Part shown: piece after piece, positions 30,436-40,859 of the stretch
Position numbering within the stretch: the first letter of the stretch is position 1
Layout of the letters: each line of letters begins with the position of its first letter
From: Gallaecimonas sp. GXIMD4217
GTDB lineage: Bacteria; Pseudomonadota; Gammaproteobacteria; Enterobacterales; Gallaecimonadaceae
Direction: 5' to 3'
Length of the DNA: 64,000 bases
Assembly: GCF_038087665.1 (NCBI RefSeq)
Contig: NZ_CP149925.1
Location: 2,108,870-2,172,869, forward strand
The notes under the pieces: generated by a model
The model's input: only the letters and a program-made list of their open reading frames with translations
Told to the model about the DNA's origin: nothing
The model's database searches: none
Position numbers and translations under genes: made by a program

Positions 30436-31233
30436 CTAGGCATCCCTGGGATCGGGCAGAAACAGCGGGCCTACCGGCGCCTTGGGCAGCCGGAAGTGCT
30501 CCGGGTAGGTGACGTCCACCAGGTAGAGGCCGTGGGAGGGCGCCGTGGCCGGTGCCAGGTTGCGATCCCGGGCCGCCAGCAGCTCGGCCACCTGCTCCTG
30601 GATCATTTCCCCCGTGCCCACCTTGAACAGGGTGCCCACTATGTTGCGCACCATGTGGTGCAGGAAGGCATTGGCCTCGATGTCCACCACCACGAAGTGG
30701 CCGAAGCGGTAGACGTCCAGCTGCATCACATTGCGGTTGGGACTGTTGGACTGGCACTGGATGGCCCTGAAACTGGAGAAATCCCGCTCCCCCAGCAGCA
30801 GCTGGCCGGCCTGATGCATGGCGTCGTGATCCAGGGGCTGGTGGAAATGGGTGATGCCCAGGCGGTGGATGCCGGGCCTGAAGCGCTGGTTGGCGATCAC
30901 GTAACGGTATCGGCGGGCGGTGGCAGAAAAGCGGGCATGGAAGTCCGGCTCCACCTCCTTTACCCAGCGCACGGCGATGTCGTCGGGGAGGTTGGAGTTA
31001 ACGCCCAGGGTCCAGGCCACCTCTTTGCGGCTGGCCTGGGTGTCGAAATGGATCACCTGGCCGGTGGCATGGACGCCGGCGTCGGTGCGACCGGCGCAGA
31101 ACACCTCTATGGGTTCATTGGCCACCTTGCTCAGGGCCTTTTCCAGGCGCTCCTGGACACTGTCCACTTCCCGCTGACGCTGCCAGCCGTAATACCTGGC
31201 ACCGTCGTATTCGATGCCCAGTGCGATCCGCAT
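30436..31233 (-). CDS. truA: TruA, tRNA pseudouridine(38-40) synthase
   Basis: TruA modifies uridines 38-40 in the anticodon arm of many tRNAs. The catalytic Asp is in [15 protein letters not shown]; further signatures are [24 protein letters not shown] and [13 protein letters not shown]. At 265 residues it matches E. coli (270). It is bounded by terminators on both sides, so it is probably monocistronic. Confidence 0.97.
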   Translation of the reverse strand: MRIALGIEYDGARYYGWQRQREVDSVQERLEKALSKVANEPIEVFCAGRTDAGVHATGQVIHFDTQASRKEVAWTLGVNSNLPDDIAVRWVKEVEPDFHARFSATARRYRYVIANQRFRPGIHRLGITHFHQPLDHDAMHQAGQLLLGERDFSSFRAIQCQSNSPNRNVMQLDVYRFGHFVVVDIEANAFLHHMVRNIVGTLFKVGTGEMIQEQVAELLAARDRNLAPATAPSHGLYLVDVTYPEHFRLPKAPVGPLFLPDPRDA

Positions 31234-31278
31234 GCCATTACCCTTTTCACTTTACCGGGCGCGCATTATAGCCATAAA

Positions 31279-31306
31279 GAAAAAGCGGTGGCACTGCCAC
31301 CGCTTT
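31279..31306 (-). terminator. Intrinsic terminator of fimV
   Basis: AAAGCGGTGGCA and TGCCACCGCTTT form a 12-base stem, followed on the minus strand by TTCTTT, 18 bases past the fimV stop. Confidence 0.88.
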
Positions 31307-31323
31307 GCTACCGGATTAAGGCC

Positions 31324-34300
31324 TTAGCCCTTCAACCTGGCCAACAACTTGGCCGCATCGGCCTGCTCGTCATTGGAGCCATGCTGCTGCACGTCGTTGA
31401 GCAGCTCCCGGGCGCTGTCGAGATCGTCGATCTCGATATAGGCCCTGGCCAGATCCAGCTTGGAGGCATAGCTCTGGTCGGCTTCGGCATCGCCCTGGCT
31501 CTTGACCAGCTCCTGGTAGTTGGCCATATCCAGGTCCATGTCCCAGGACTGGTAGGGATCCTCTTCGCTGAGGTCCTTGTCGCTGTCGGCCAACAGCTCA
31601 TCGATCTCAACGAAGTCGCCCTTGACCGCTTCCTTGCCCGAGGCCAGTTCCTGCTCGGCTTCGGCCAGCAGAGCATCGAAATCGTCCAGCTCCACCTCTG
31701 CGCCTGGCTGGCTTTGTTCCGATTTCACCAGGTCGTCCAGGGCATCATCGGCACTCAGCGCCACCAGGCTGTCGTCCAGCTCAAAGGCATTCTCTTCGCC
31801 TTGCGGCTCGCCCTGGCCCAGATCCAGGCCGGCCAGCTCGGCGTCCAACTCGCTATCAAGGCCGGCACTCTCCTCCGCCTGTTCCTCCTCGACCAGGGCC
31901 TTGGTCAGGGCGGACAGATCCTGTTCCGGCTCGGCCTGCTCCGGTTGCTCCTCGGCCAGCAGGGCGTCCAGTTCGTCGTGCTGCTCCGCCTTGGTGCCCA
32001 GGCCGAAATCACCATCGAACTCCATGGTCGGCATGTCGAACTGGTCCTGGCGCTCGGTCGCCATATTGGTCTGCGGTGCCTCGAAGGCCATGGCAGTGGC
32101 ATCGTCCGGTGCGACCTGGCTCTGTTGCTGTTCAACCTTGTCCTTGTGCGCGGCATCAAAGTCCAGAATATTGCCGCCCAGGTGGCTGTCATTGGCCTGG
32201 GAGGCGTCGGCGATGGTCGGCGCCGTGGTTTCACCCAGGAGCTTGTCGATGGCCGCTTCTTCGCTGAGCCCCTCTTCCTGAGCCTCGGTCGTGACCGGCT
32301 CATCGGCAGCCACCAGCAGGTTGTCGAAGTCGTCTTCCTGGGCGGCCGGCTCGGCCTGGGCCTCTTGCTCCTGCTCGGCTTCCTTGGGCGTTTCGGCGCT
32401 CATAAAGAGGCTGTCGAAGTCGTCTTCCTCGGCTGCCGGTTCGGCCTGGGCCTCTTGCTCCTGCTCGGCTTCCTTGGGCGCTTCAGCGCTCATAAAGAGG
32501 CTGTCGAAGTCGTCTTCCTCGGCGGCCGGCTCGGCCTGGGCCGCTTGCACTTCCTCAAGTACCGGCTCGGCTTCCTTGGGCGTTTCGGCACTCATAAAGA
32601 GGCTGTCGAAATCGTCTTCCTCGGCTGCCGGCTCGGCCTGGGCCGCTTGCTCTTCCTCAAGTACCGGCTCGGCTTCCTTGGGCGCTTCGGCACTCATAAA
32701 GAGGCTGTCGAAATCGTCTTCCTCGGCAGCCGGTTCGGCCTGGGCCGCTTGTACTTCCTCAAGTGCCGGCTCGGCTTCCTTGGGCGCTTCAGCGCTCATA
32801 AAGAGGCTGTCGAAGTCGTCTTCCTCGGCTGCCGGTTCGGGCTGGGCTTCGGTTTCTTCCTGCAGCAGGGTATCGGCGTCCGCCAGCAGGGCATCGAAGT
32901 CCTCTTCCTCGGCCGCCGCCGGCTCGGGCTGGGCTTCGGTTTCTTCCTGCAACAGCGCATCGGCGTCCGCCAGCAGGGCATCGAAATCCTCTTCCTCGGC
33001 CGCTGCCGGCTCCGGCTGGGCTTCGGATTCACCCTGCAGCAGCGCATCGGCGTCCGCCAGCAGGGCATCGAAGTCCTCGTCTTGCGCGGCGGCATCGGCC
33101 TTCTCGGCACTGGGCAGCTCGGACTCTTCCTTCAGCAGGGCGTCGGCATCCATAAACAGGCTGTCGATGTCCTCCGCGGCTTCCGGCAGCTCGCTGGCGG
33201 CGCCTTGTTCTTCCTTGCTCAACAGGGCATCGGCATCGTCCAGCAGGCTGTCGAGGGCATCGTCGCTCTGCTCAGCCACCTCGGCCTGCTGTTCGGCCGG
33301 TGCTTCATGCTCCAGCATGGCTTCGGCCTCGACCAGGTTCTGGTCCTGCTGTTGTTGCTCCTGTTCCAGCCAGTCGTCCAGGTCGCCGTCGTCATCAAGG
33401 CGGATGGCGAAGTCTTCCTCCTCCTCGGCCTGGCTGTCATCTTCGGCCGGTTCCTGCTCGGCGGCGGCTGCGGCTGCGGCAACCGGCTCGGGCTCAACGG
33501 CCTGCCTGTCGCCGTTAACCAGACGATCGGCCAGGCTGCCACCACTGCTCTGCTGCACTTCGGCCTCGTCGCCGCCACGGCGGCGCAGCCAGGCGAACAG
33601 CAGGCCCAGCAGCAGCAGGCCGGGAATGGTGGCCAGGGTGATCAAACCCCAGGTGGAGTTCAACAGTTCGTCCAGGAAGCTGCCTTTGCCGGAACCGCCT
33701 GTAGTGGACGCCTGCTGGCTCAGCTTGCGGTTCTGCTCGGCAATCACCTCTCGCAGTTCGGCCTGCAGCTTGGCTTCGTCGCCCAGCTGCTGCTGCAGGC
33801 TGTCGATGTCTTCGGTGAGCTGGCTGAGGCGGCTGCGCAGCTGCTGGTTCTCGGTCAGCACCTCTTCCAGGTTGCGGGTAGAGGTGGCCAGTTCATCACG
33901 CAGGCGCCTGACCTCGTCGGCATGGCGTTGGGACTGCTCGTTGAGCTTGTCCTGCAGCAGGTTACCGTCCACCTTGGCGGGGGAGCTGACCCTGGGCTGG
34001 CTCGGCGCCGGCTCTCTCGGCACCTCGGTCACGGTGAATTCGCTGGGCGCCTTGCTGCTGGGTCTGAATGCGGTCTGGCCCTTGCTGGCGCCGCTGACAA
34101 AGAAGGCACGGGCTTCATCCCTGTCCACGGCCTCGACCTCCGCCAGGGTCGGCACCCTCAGCACCGCGCCCTTGACCATGCGATTGATATCGCCGGACAC
34201 GAAGGCGTTGGGGTTCTTTTGGTGGATGGCCACCATGGTCTGGTGGACGGTGACGCTGCTGTTGGGCCTGAGCTGGTTGCCGATGCTCCACAGGGTGTCC

Positions 34301-34803
34301 GAGGGTGAAATGGGGCCATAGACCTCGGCGCCGGGTTCATCGCTCTTGAGCTGATCCCCGGAGATGACGGCACCCGTCCTGCCGTCGAAGGCGCCCTCCT
34401 GGGGCAGCACCGGGATGCGGTTGGCCGGATCGTCGTCCAGCAGCAGATCGTATTCGTTGCTGACGCTGCCCTCGGGCAGGCCGCGGATCTCGATGGACAG
34501 CGACACGAAGGGCGAATCGACGGCGTCGTTGCCGACCACCGTCATGTAGCGGCGGCCACTTTGTACGCTGATATCATCCACCCTCAGGGTGAATTTCTGC
34601 CCTTTGGGTTCGAAGGCCTGGCGGGCCGAGAGTTCGACGCGGATCTTGCTGGGATCCAGCGCTTCCGGTCCCAAGAGTTCGACCTTGGCCTTGAAGGGTT
34701 CATTGATGGCGGAGCTGACGCTCAGCTCTCCCAGCTCCAACGCAAGCGACTGGCCACAGATCCCCATGGCCAGGATGGAGGCAGCAATCCTGGATAATTT
34801 CAT
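31324..34803 (-). CDS. fimV: FimV/HubP-type polar organising protein
   Basis: This 1159-residue inner-membrane protein recruits polar machinery (type IV pili, chemotaxis, chromosome origin) in Pseudomonas, Vibrio and Shewanella. Order of parts: signal peptide, FimV N-terminal domain (LGELSVSSAINEPFKAKVEL), a LysM peptidoglycan-binding motif at about 158-218 (YGPISPSDTLWSIGNQLRPN), a coiled coil at 285-360, one transmembrane helix near 383-405, a very acidic cytoplasmic region with tandem repeats at about 572-825, and a C-terminal FimV/TPR domain (KLDLARAYIEIDDLDSARELL). Of two tandem ATGs the second (34803) has AGGA six bases upstream. It replaces dedA of the E. coli order. Confidence 0.92.
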   Translation of the reverse strand: MKLSRIAASILAMGICGQSLALELGELSVSSAINEPFKAKVELLGPEALDPSKIRVELSARQAFEPKGQKFTLRVDDISVQSGRRYMTVVGNDAVDSPFVSLSIEIRGLPEGSVSNEYDLLLDDDPANRIPVLPQEGAFDGRTGAVISGDQLKSDEPGAEVYGPISPSDTLWSIGNQLRPNSSVTVHQTMVAIHQKNPNAFVSGDINRMVKGAVLRVPTLAEVEAVDRDEARAFFVSGASKGQTAFRPSSKAPSEFTVTEVPREPAPSQPRVSSPAKVDGNLLQDKLNEQSQRHADEVRRLRDELATSTRNLEEVLTENQQLRSRLSQLTEDIDSLQQQLGDEAKLQAELREVIAEQNRKLSQQASTTGGSGKGSFLDELLNSTWGLITLATIPGLLLLGLLFAWLRRRGGDEAEVQQSSGGSLADRLVNGDRQAVEPEPVAAAAAAAEQEPAEDDSQAEEEEDFAIRLDDDGDLDDWLEQEQQQQDQNLVEAEAMLEHEAPAEQQAEVAEQSDDALDSLLDDADALLSKEEQGAASELPEAAEDIDSLFMDADALLKEESELPSAEKADAAAQDEDFDALLADADALLQGESEAQPEPAAAEEEDFDALLADADALLQEETEAQPEPAAAEEEDFDALLADADTLLQEETEAQPEPAAEEDDFDSLFMSAEAPKEAEPALEEVQAAQAEPAAEEDDFDSLFMSAEAPKEAEPVLEEEQAAQAEPAAEEDDFDSLFMSAETPKEAEPVLEEVQAAQAEPAAEEDDFDSLFMSAEAPKEAEQEQEAQAEPAAEEDDFDSLFMSAETPKEAEQEQEAQAEPAAQEDDFDNLLVAADEPVTTEAQEEGLSEEAAIDKLLGETTAPTIADASQANDSHLGGNILDFDAAHKDKVEQQQSQVAPDDATAMAFEAPQTNMATERQDQFDMPTMEFDGDFGLGTKAEQHDELDALLAEEQPEQAEPEQDLSALTKALVEEEQAEESAGLDSELDAELAGLDLGQGEPQGEENAFELDDSLVALSADDALDDLVKSEQSQPGAEVELDDFDALLAEAEQELASGKEAVKGDFVEIDELLADSDKDLSEEDPYQSWDMDLDMANYQELVKSQGDAEADQSYASKLDLARAYIEIDDLDSARELLNDVQQHGSNDEQADAAKLLARLKG
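32327..33087 (-). repeat. Acidic tandem repeats inside fimV
   Basis: Two repeat families adjoin: three copies of DFDALLADADxLLQ with a QPEPAAAEE linker, then five nearly identical units EEDDFDSLFMSAExPKEAE of about 30-34 codons and a degenerate sixth. The DNA units are nearly identical, so copy number is probably unstable. Confidence 0.88.
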
Positions 34804-34911
34804 CATTATTCCTCAGGCTATCCTGAGCCGGTTCTAATTGTGATTTATCGTAGTCCGTTAACGAAAAGTATCATAATCAAGGCGCTGCGTTGACACCAGT
34901 GATGACTAAAC

Positions 34912-34937
34912 AAAAAGGCCGCCTATTGGCGGCCTTT
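34912..34937 (-). terminator. Intrinsic terminator of pdxB-asd
   Basis: AAAGGCCGCC and GGCGGCCTTT pair around TATT, with a T run on the minus strand, two bases past the asd stop. Confidence 0.88.
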
Positions 34938-34939
34938 GC

Positions 34940-35944
<1,005 letters not shown>

Positions 35945-35953
35945 CATTACCTC

Positions 35954-37063
35954 TTAGTGCTGCAGCTGCAGGCCCCATGCCCGCAGCGGCTCCAGTGCCT
36001 TGTTGTCGGACCATACCTTGATGGCCCCCAGTTCCCTGCGCTTGGGGTAGGCCTTGCGCAGGGCGTCGAATGTCTGTCCGGCCGCCAGCCCCTGGCGGAA
36101 CCAGTGGTCGTCGTCGCGGATGTCGTAGGCCAGCCGCATCAGGGCGGTCAAGGACTTCAGCTGCTCCGCGCCCTGGCCCAGGGTCACCCCCAGTACGGCC
36201 GGCTCGGGCAGGTGTTGTTCCAGGCTGCCGGACACCAGCCGCCCCATATGTTCGCAGCAGGCCTCGTAGAGCATCCAGGTGCCACGATACTTGCCTTCGA
36301 TGCTGTGGCCGGCGATATGGGGCGTGGCCAGCCAGCACAGCTCCAGAAGCTCAAGGTCGATGTCGGGTTCGTTCTCGAACACGTCCAGCACCGCCTGGCC
36401 CCGGCCTGCGACCAGCCAGGCCTTGAGGGCGGTACCGTCGATCACGTCGCCGCGGCTGGCGTTGATGACCAGGGCCCCCTGGGGCAGCAGCGCCAGTTGC
36501 TCCTGGCCGATCATGGCCCGGGTGCCCGCGCCGCCCGGCACATGCAGGGTCAGCAGATCCACCTGGGGCAGCAGTTCGGCCAGGTCCGTGGAGTCCAGCT
36601 CGCCGCGCTCGGCCCGGGGCGGATCGCAGTGCAGTACTCTAAACCCTAATGCGTTTAGCCGTCTAGACACCCTTGAGCCGATATTGCCGACCCCGACCAC
36701 GCCGACGGTCAGCCCCCTGGGCTCTTCGCCGCTCAGGGCCAGCCAGTTCAGGGTGGCGCTCAGCACATAGTCGGCCACGGCATCGGCATTGCAGCCCGGG
36801 GCGGCACTGACGGCGATGCCGCGCCGCTTGAGGGCGGGCAAGTCCAGGTGGTCGGTGCCTATGGTGGCGGTGCCCACGAAACTGAGGTTGTGGGCCTGGC
36901 TGAGCAGCGCCTCGTCGACCCGGGTCACCGAACGCACCAGCAGCGCATCGGCCCTGGCCAGGGCGTCGGCGGGAGGCTGGCGGCCATCGAAACGTTCCAC
37001 CGTCGCAAAGTGGGAAAAGAGCGCCTCCACCAGGGGCATGAGGCCATCGGCAAGTATATGCAT
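35954..37063 (-). CDS. pdxB: Erythronate-4-phosphate dehydrogenase
   Basis: PdxB oxidises 4-phosphoerythronate in the DXP-dependent pyridoxal-phosphate pathway. The 369-residue protein shows FVGTATIGTDHLD, SAAPGCNADAVADYVLSA, the Rossmann VGVVGVGNIGSRVSRRL, NASRGDVID and the PdxB-specific C-terminal dimerisation domain (YDIRDDDHWFRQG). The frame stays open upstream but ATG at 37063 starts MHILADGLMP, aligning with E. coli MKILVDENMP; no strong ribosome site is seen. It forms an operon with asd. Confidence 0.93.
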   Translation of the reverse strand: MHILADGLMPLVEALFSHFATVERFDGRQPPADALARADALLVRSVTRVDEALLSQAHNLSFVGTATIGTDHLDLPALKRRGIAVSAAPGCNADAVADYVLSATLNWLALSGEEPRGLTVGVVGVGNIGSRVSRRLNALGFRVLHCDPPRAERGELDSTDLAELLPQVDLLTLHVPGGAGTRAMIGQEQLALLPQGALVINASRGDVIDGTALKAWLVAGRGQAVLDVFENEPDIDLELLELCWLATPHIAGHSIEGKYRGTWMLYEACCEHMGRLVSGSLEQHLPEPAVLGVTLGQGAEQLKSLTALMRLAYDIRDDDHWFRQGLAAGQTFDALRKAYPKRRELGAIKVWSDNKALEPLRAWGLQLQH

Positions 37064-37130
37064 TAGGACTGTCACCGGACTTTTGCCACAGTGTACTGAA
37101 AGTGCCTGTCCTTTCACAAAACAGAGCCAT

Positions 37131-37157
37131 AAAAAAGGGCTTCCCTCGGGAAGCCCT
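37131..37157 (-). terminator. Intrinsic terminator of fabB
   Basis: AGGGCTTCCC and GGGAAGCCCT form the stem, with six T residues on the minus strand, 22 bases past the fabB stop and upstream of pdxB. Confidence 0.9.
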
Positions 37158-37179
37158 CTCTTGCTCACCACAGGGAAAG

Positions 37180-38394
37180 TCAGCCCTGGTAGCGTTTCAG
37201 TACCAGGGAGGCGTTGGTGCCACCGAAGCCAAAGCTGTTGGACATCACCTGGTTGAGCTGGGCCTCGCGGGCCTCGGTGACGATGTCCATGCCCTCGGCC
37301 TTCTCGTCCAGGCTGCCGACGTTGACGCTGGGGGCCACGAAGCCGTGCTTCATCATCAGCAGGCTGTAGATGGCTTCATGAACGCCGGCGGCGCCCAGGG
37401 CGTGGCCGGTCATGGCCTTGGTGGCGGAGATGGCCGGGGTCTGGTCGCCGAACACTTCACGGATGGCCGCCAGCTCCTTGACGTCACCCACCGGGGTGGA
37501 GGTGCCGTGGGTGTTCAGGTAGTCGATATTGCCTTCGACGGTAGCCATGGCCTGCTGCATGCAGCGCACGGCGCCTTCGCCGCTGGGAGCGACCATGTCG
37601 TAGCCGTCGGAGGTGGCGCCGTAGCCGACGATCTCGGCGTAGATGGTGGCGCCACGGGCAAGGGCGTGCTCCAGCTCCTCAACCACTACCATGCCGCCGC
37701 CACCGGAGATGACGAAGCCGTCACGGTCGGCGTCATAGGTGCGGGAGGCCAGCTCGGGGTTGTCGTTGTACTTGGTAGACAGGGCGCCCATGGCGTCGAA
37801 CATCATGGCCAGGGTCCAGTCGACCTCTTCACCGCCACCGGCAAAGACCACGTCCTGCTTGCCCAGCTGGATGAGCTCGGCGGCATGGCCGATACAGTGG
37901 GCGGAGGTGGCACAGGCGGAGCTGATGGAGTAGCTGACACCCTTGATCTTGAAGGGAGTGGCCAGACAGGCGGAAACGGTGGAGGACATGGTGCGGGGCA
38001 CCATGTAGGGACCGACCCGCTTGACGCCCTTCTCACGCAGGGTGTCCACGGCGACCGCCTGGTTCTTGCTGGAGGCGCCGCCGGAGCCAGCCACCAGGCC
38101 GACGCGGGGGTTGGAGATCTGCTCTTCGCTCAGGCCGGAATCGGCCAGGGCCTGCTGCATGGAAATGTAGGCATAGCCGGCGGCCTCGCCCATGAAACGC
38201 AGCTGCTTGCGATCGATGTGCTCGGCGATGTCCAGCTTGATGTCGCCCCAAACCTGGGAACGCAGGCCCATCTCGGCGAACTGCTCGGAACGGCGAATGC
38301 CGCTCTTGCCCGCCTTCAGGGATGCCAGAACTTCTTCTGCATTGTTACCGATGCTGGATACCACACCCAGACCGGTGATCACGACGCGTTTCAT
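37180..38394 (-). CDS. fabB: FabB, 3-oxoacyl-ACP synthase I
   Basis: FabB is the condensing enzyme that elongates unsaturated fatty acids in the FabA/FabB pathway. The Cys-His-His triad is in [23 protein letters not shown] and [15 protein letters not shown]. The 404-residue protein starts at ATG 38394 ([16 protein letters not shown]), which follows AGAGG at good spacing; a further seven codons upstream are probably untranslated. It is divergent from mnmC. Confidence 0.96.
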   Translation of the reverse strand: MKRVVITGLGVVSSIGNNAEEVLASLKAGKSGIRRSEQFAEMGLRSQVWGDIKLDIAEHIDRKQLRFMGEAAGYAYISMQQALADSGLSEEQISNPRVGLVAGSGGASSKNQAVAVDTLREKGVKRVGPYMVPRTMSSTVSACLATPFKIKGVSYSISSACATSAHCIGHAAELIQLGKQDVVFAGGGEEVDWTLAMMFDAMGALSTKYNDNPELASRTYDADRDGFVISGGGGMVVVEELEHALARGATIYAEIVGYGATSDGYDMVAPSGEGAVRCMQQAMATVEGNIDYLNTHGTSTPVGDVKELAAIREVFGDQTPAISATKAMTGHALGAAGVHEAIYSLLMMKHGFVAPSVNVGSLDEKAEGMDIVTEAREAQLNQVMSNSFGFGGTNASLVLKRYQG

Positions 38395-38526
38395 GTTGCC
38401 TCTCTTAGAAATCAATTCCTTCGCTTTCGCGCTGGCGCCATGTTAACCAAAGCGCCCGTAACAAGTGGTCGGCTTTCAGGGCCACAGCCGTTAAAATAGC
38501 CCCTTTGGCCCCAGCGGACGACAGTA

Positions 38527-40482
38527 GTGAGTATCAAGAGCGCCCGGATCCATTTCAACGAGCACGGCACCCCGGTGGCCGACGACTTCGACGACGTCTA
38601 CTTTTCCAACGCCAGCGGCCTGGACGAAACCCGCCACGTGTTCCTGATGCACAACGGCCTCCCCCAGCGCTTCCGGGACCACCGCGGCGCCTTCGTCATC
38701 GCCGAAACCGGTTTTGGTACCGGCCTTAACTTTTTGACCACCTGGCAGGCCCATCGTGCAGAAGCGGGGCCTAACTGCCGGCTGCACTTCATCAGCTTCG
38801 AGAAGTTTCCCCTGGCAAGGGCGGACTTGGCCAAGGCATTGGCGGCCTGGCCTGAGCTGGCCGAGCTCAGTGAGGCACTCATCGACCAATACCCGCCCCT
38901 GGTGCCGGGCTGCCACCGGCTGCTGTTCGACGGCGGCAGGGTAACCCTGGATCTGTGGTTGTGCGACGTGGCCGAAGGCACCGCCCAGCTCCATTGCCCA
39001 CAAGGCGGCCTGGTGGACGCCTGGTACCTGGACGGCTTTGCGCCGGCCAAGAACCCGGACATGTGGAGCCAGGCCCTGTTCGACGCCATGGGCCGGCTGG
39101 CCAGGGCCGATGCCAGCTTCGCCACCTTCACCGCTGCCGGTTTCGTGCGTCGTGGCCTGATCGCCGCCGGCTTTGCGGCCGAAAAGGTCAAGGGCTTCGG
39201 CCACAAGCGGGAGATGCTGCGCGGCGATTTCACCGGCACGCCCTCGGCCGGTTCGCTGCCGCCCTGGTCGCACCGGGCCAGGGCCGGCGATCTGAGCGAC
39301 GTGGCCATCATAGGTGGCGGCCTGGCCGGCGCCGCCAGCGCCTGGCAACTGAGCCGGCGCGGCCTGGCCAGCACCCTCTACTGCGCCGATCCCAAGCCGG
39401 GCCTGCGCGCCTCCGGCAACCGCCAGGGGGTGCTCTACCCGCTGCTGAATCGGGATCACGACAACCTCAGCCAGTTCTTTACCGCCTGCTACCTGTACGC
39501 CCTCAACCGCCTCAAGGAGATGGACATACCCAAGGGCCTCGACGGGGTGCTGCAACTGGCGGTGGACGACAAGCTGGCCGAGCGCTATCGCGATATCGCC
39601 GCCAAGGGCCCCTTCCCAACCGAGTTGTTAAGGTGGCTGGAGCCCGATGAGGCGTCCGAGCTGGCCGGCGTCAGCCTGCCCTATCCGGCCCTGCACTACC
39701 CCAAGGCGGGCTGGCTGCAGCCACCGGCCCTGGTCAGGTCCCTGCTTGAGGCCAGCCAGGTGGATTGCCGCTATGGCATCCAGATCACCGGGCTGAAAAG
39801 GGACGGCGAGCACTGGCAGCTGCTGAGCGGCGACAAGGTGATCGGCCGCCACCAGACGGTGATCCTGGCCGCCGGCAGCGGTCTGCTGGATATGGAGCAG
39901 CTCAAGGGGCTGCCCATGTCGGCGGTACGGGGCCAGGTCAGCCAGGTCAAGGCCGAGCAGGGCCTGGACCAGCTCAAGCAGGTACTCTGCTACAAGGGTT
40001 ACATGGCGCCGGGCTGGGACGGCTCCCTGTGTCTGGGTGCCAGCTTCGTGCGCCAGGACAGGGGCGAGGATGTGCGCGAGGAAGAAGACCAGGAAAACTG
40101 GCAGAAGCTCAGCCGCACCTTCCCGGATGCCGACTGGCTGCCGGAGCAGCCGGAAAAGGTGGGCGCCAAGGCGGGCATTCGCGTCGTGCTCAGGGATCAC
40201 CTGCCGCTGATCGGCCAGGTGCCACAGCTTGAGGGCCACCTGGCCTACGATGGCTTTGCGGCCAGGGATCCCGCCGCCCTGCCCCGCCAGCCTGTGCTGC
40301 CCGATTTGTGGCTGCTGGGTGGCCTGGGCGCCCGGGGTGTCACCTCCGGCCTCTTGGCTGCCGACATCCTGGTCAGCCAGATGGCCGGCGAGCCCCAGCC
40401 GGTGCCCGATGCCCTGCTGGAGGCCCTCAGCCCCAACCGCTTCTGGCTGCGGCGGCTGAAAAAAGGCCAGGCGCCCTGCTAG
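38527..40482 (+). CDS. mnmC: MnmC, bifunctional tRNA mnm5s2U34 methyltransferase/FAD oxidoreductase
   Basis: MnmC completes 5-methylaminomethyl-2-thiouridine at the wobble base: the C-terminal FAD domain removes carboxymethyl and the N-terminal domain methylates. The N-terminal SAM domain has FVIAETGFGTGLNFL and WYLDGFAPAKNPDMW; the FAD domain begins near residue 258 with VAIIGGGLAGAASAWQLSRRG and ends with GLGARGVTSGLLAA. The start is GTG at 38527 (MSIKSARIHF), without a strong ribosome site. The 651-residue length fits the family. Confidence 0.94.
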   Translation: MSIKSARIHFNEHGTPVADDFDDVYFSNASGLDETRHVFLMHNGLPQRFRDHRGAFVIAETGFGTGLNFLTTWQAHRAEAGPNCRLHFISFEKFPLARADLAKALAAWPELAELSEALIDQYPPLVPGCHRLLFDGGRVTLDLWLCDVAEGTAQLHCPQGGLVDAWYLDGFAPAKNPDMWSQALFDAMGRLARADASFATFTAAGFVRRGLIAAGFAAEKVKGFGHKREMLRGDFTGTPSAGSLPPWSHRARAGDLSDVAIIGGGLAGAASAWQLSRRGLASTLYCADPKPGLRASGNRQGVLYPLLNRDHDNLSQFFTACYLYALNRLKEMDIPKGLDGVLQLAVDDKLAERYRDIAAKGPFPTELLRWLEPDEASELAGVSLPYPALHYPKAGWLQPPALVRSLLEASQVDCRYGIQITGLKRDGEHWQLLSGDKVIGRHQTVILAAGSGLLDMEQLKGLPMSAVRGQVSQVKAEQGLDQLKQVLCYKGYMAPGWDGSLCLGASFVRQDRGEDVREEEDQENWQKLSRTFPDADWLPEQPEKVGAKAGIRVVLRDHLPLIGQVPQLEGHLAYDGFAARDPAALPRQPVLPDLWLLGGLGARGVTSGLLAADILVSQMAGEPQPVPDALLEALSPNRFWLRRLKKGQAPC

Positions 40483-40488
40483 GGCGCC
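40470..40488 (-). terminator. Hairpin between mnmC and the YfcL gene
   Basis: GGCGCCCT and AGGGCGCC form a perfect eight-base stem around GCT, containing the mnmC stop. On the minus strand TTTTTT follows only after six bases, so its strength as a terminator of the yfcL-aroC series is uncertain. Confidence 0.45.
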
Positions 40489-40587
40489 CGGTAGCTATCG
40501 ACTGGCCAATACAAGGCAGGCCAAGCGCAGTTGGTGAGCAACCAATAAGCGAGGCTTAACGCCCCATCAGGATATGCTGGTGGCAGC

Positions 40588-40857
40588 TCAGGCGCAGAGC
40601 CGCTGCCAGAGGCCGATAACCAGCTGCTGATCCTGCTCGTTCAGCTCGCCCTTGGCGATGGCCTGTTCCAGGCTGGCCTGGACCCGATTCTTCAGCTCGG
40701 CAAGCTCCGGCTGCTCCACTTCCAGCTCGTAGTGGCCGCTCACCAGGGACAGGTGCCCCTGCAGGTAGCCGCTGGCAAAGAGCTCGTCGTCACTGCCGGT
40801 GACCACCAGTTGATCCAGCTCGGTCTGGGCATTTTCCAAAAAGGCGTCGTAAGCCAT
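40588..40857 (-). CDS. YfcL family protein
   Basis: The 89-residue soluble protein matches E. coli YfcL in length and in the core DDELFASGYLQGHLSL and the C-terminal LEQAIAKGELNEQDQQLV; no function is established. An ATG at 40863 overlaps the upstream stop as ATGA but directly follows GGAGGA with no spacing; the second ATG at 40857 has ideal spacing and is preferred. It is the last gene of a minus-strand series prmB-aroC-epmC-NAD kinase-yfcL. Confidence 0.85.
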   Translation of the reverse strand: MAYDAFLENAQTELDQLVVTGSDDELFASGYLQGHLSLVSGHYELEVEQPELAELKNRVQASLEQAIAKGELNEQDQQLVIGLWQRLCA

Positions 40858-40859
40858 TG

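Noticed and set aside
30496-34308. A 1270-codon plus-strand frame opposite truA and fimV.
   Set aside because: It exists because the acidic, GC-rich minus-strand genes rarely give stops in the opposite frame. It crosses two real genes and a terminator.
38395-38526. A FadR-like half-site (ACTTGTT on the minus strand) between fabB and mnmC.
   Set aside because: Only one half matches and the GGTCnGACC core is absent, unlike the clear dyad before fadI.
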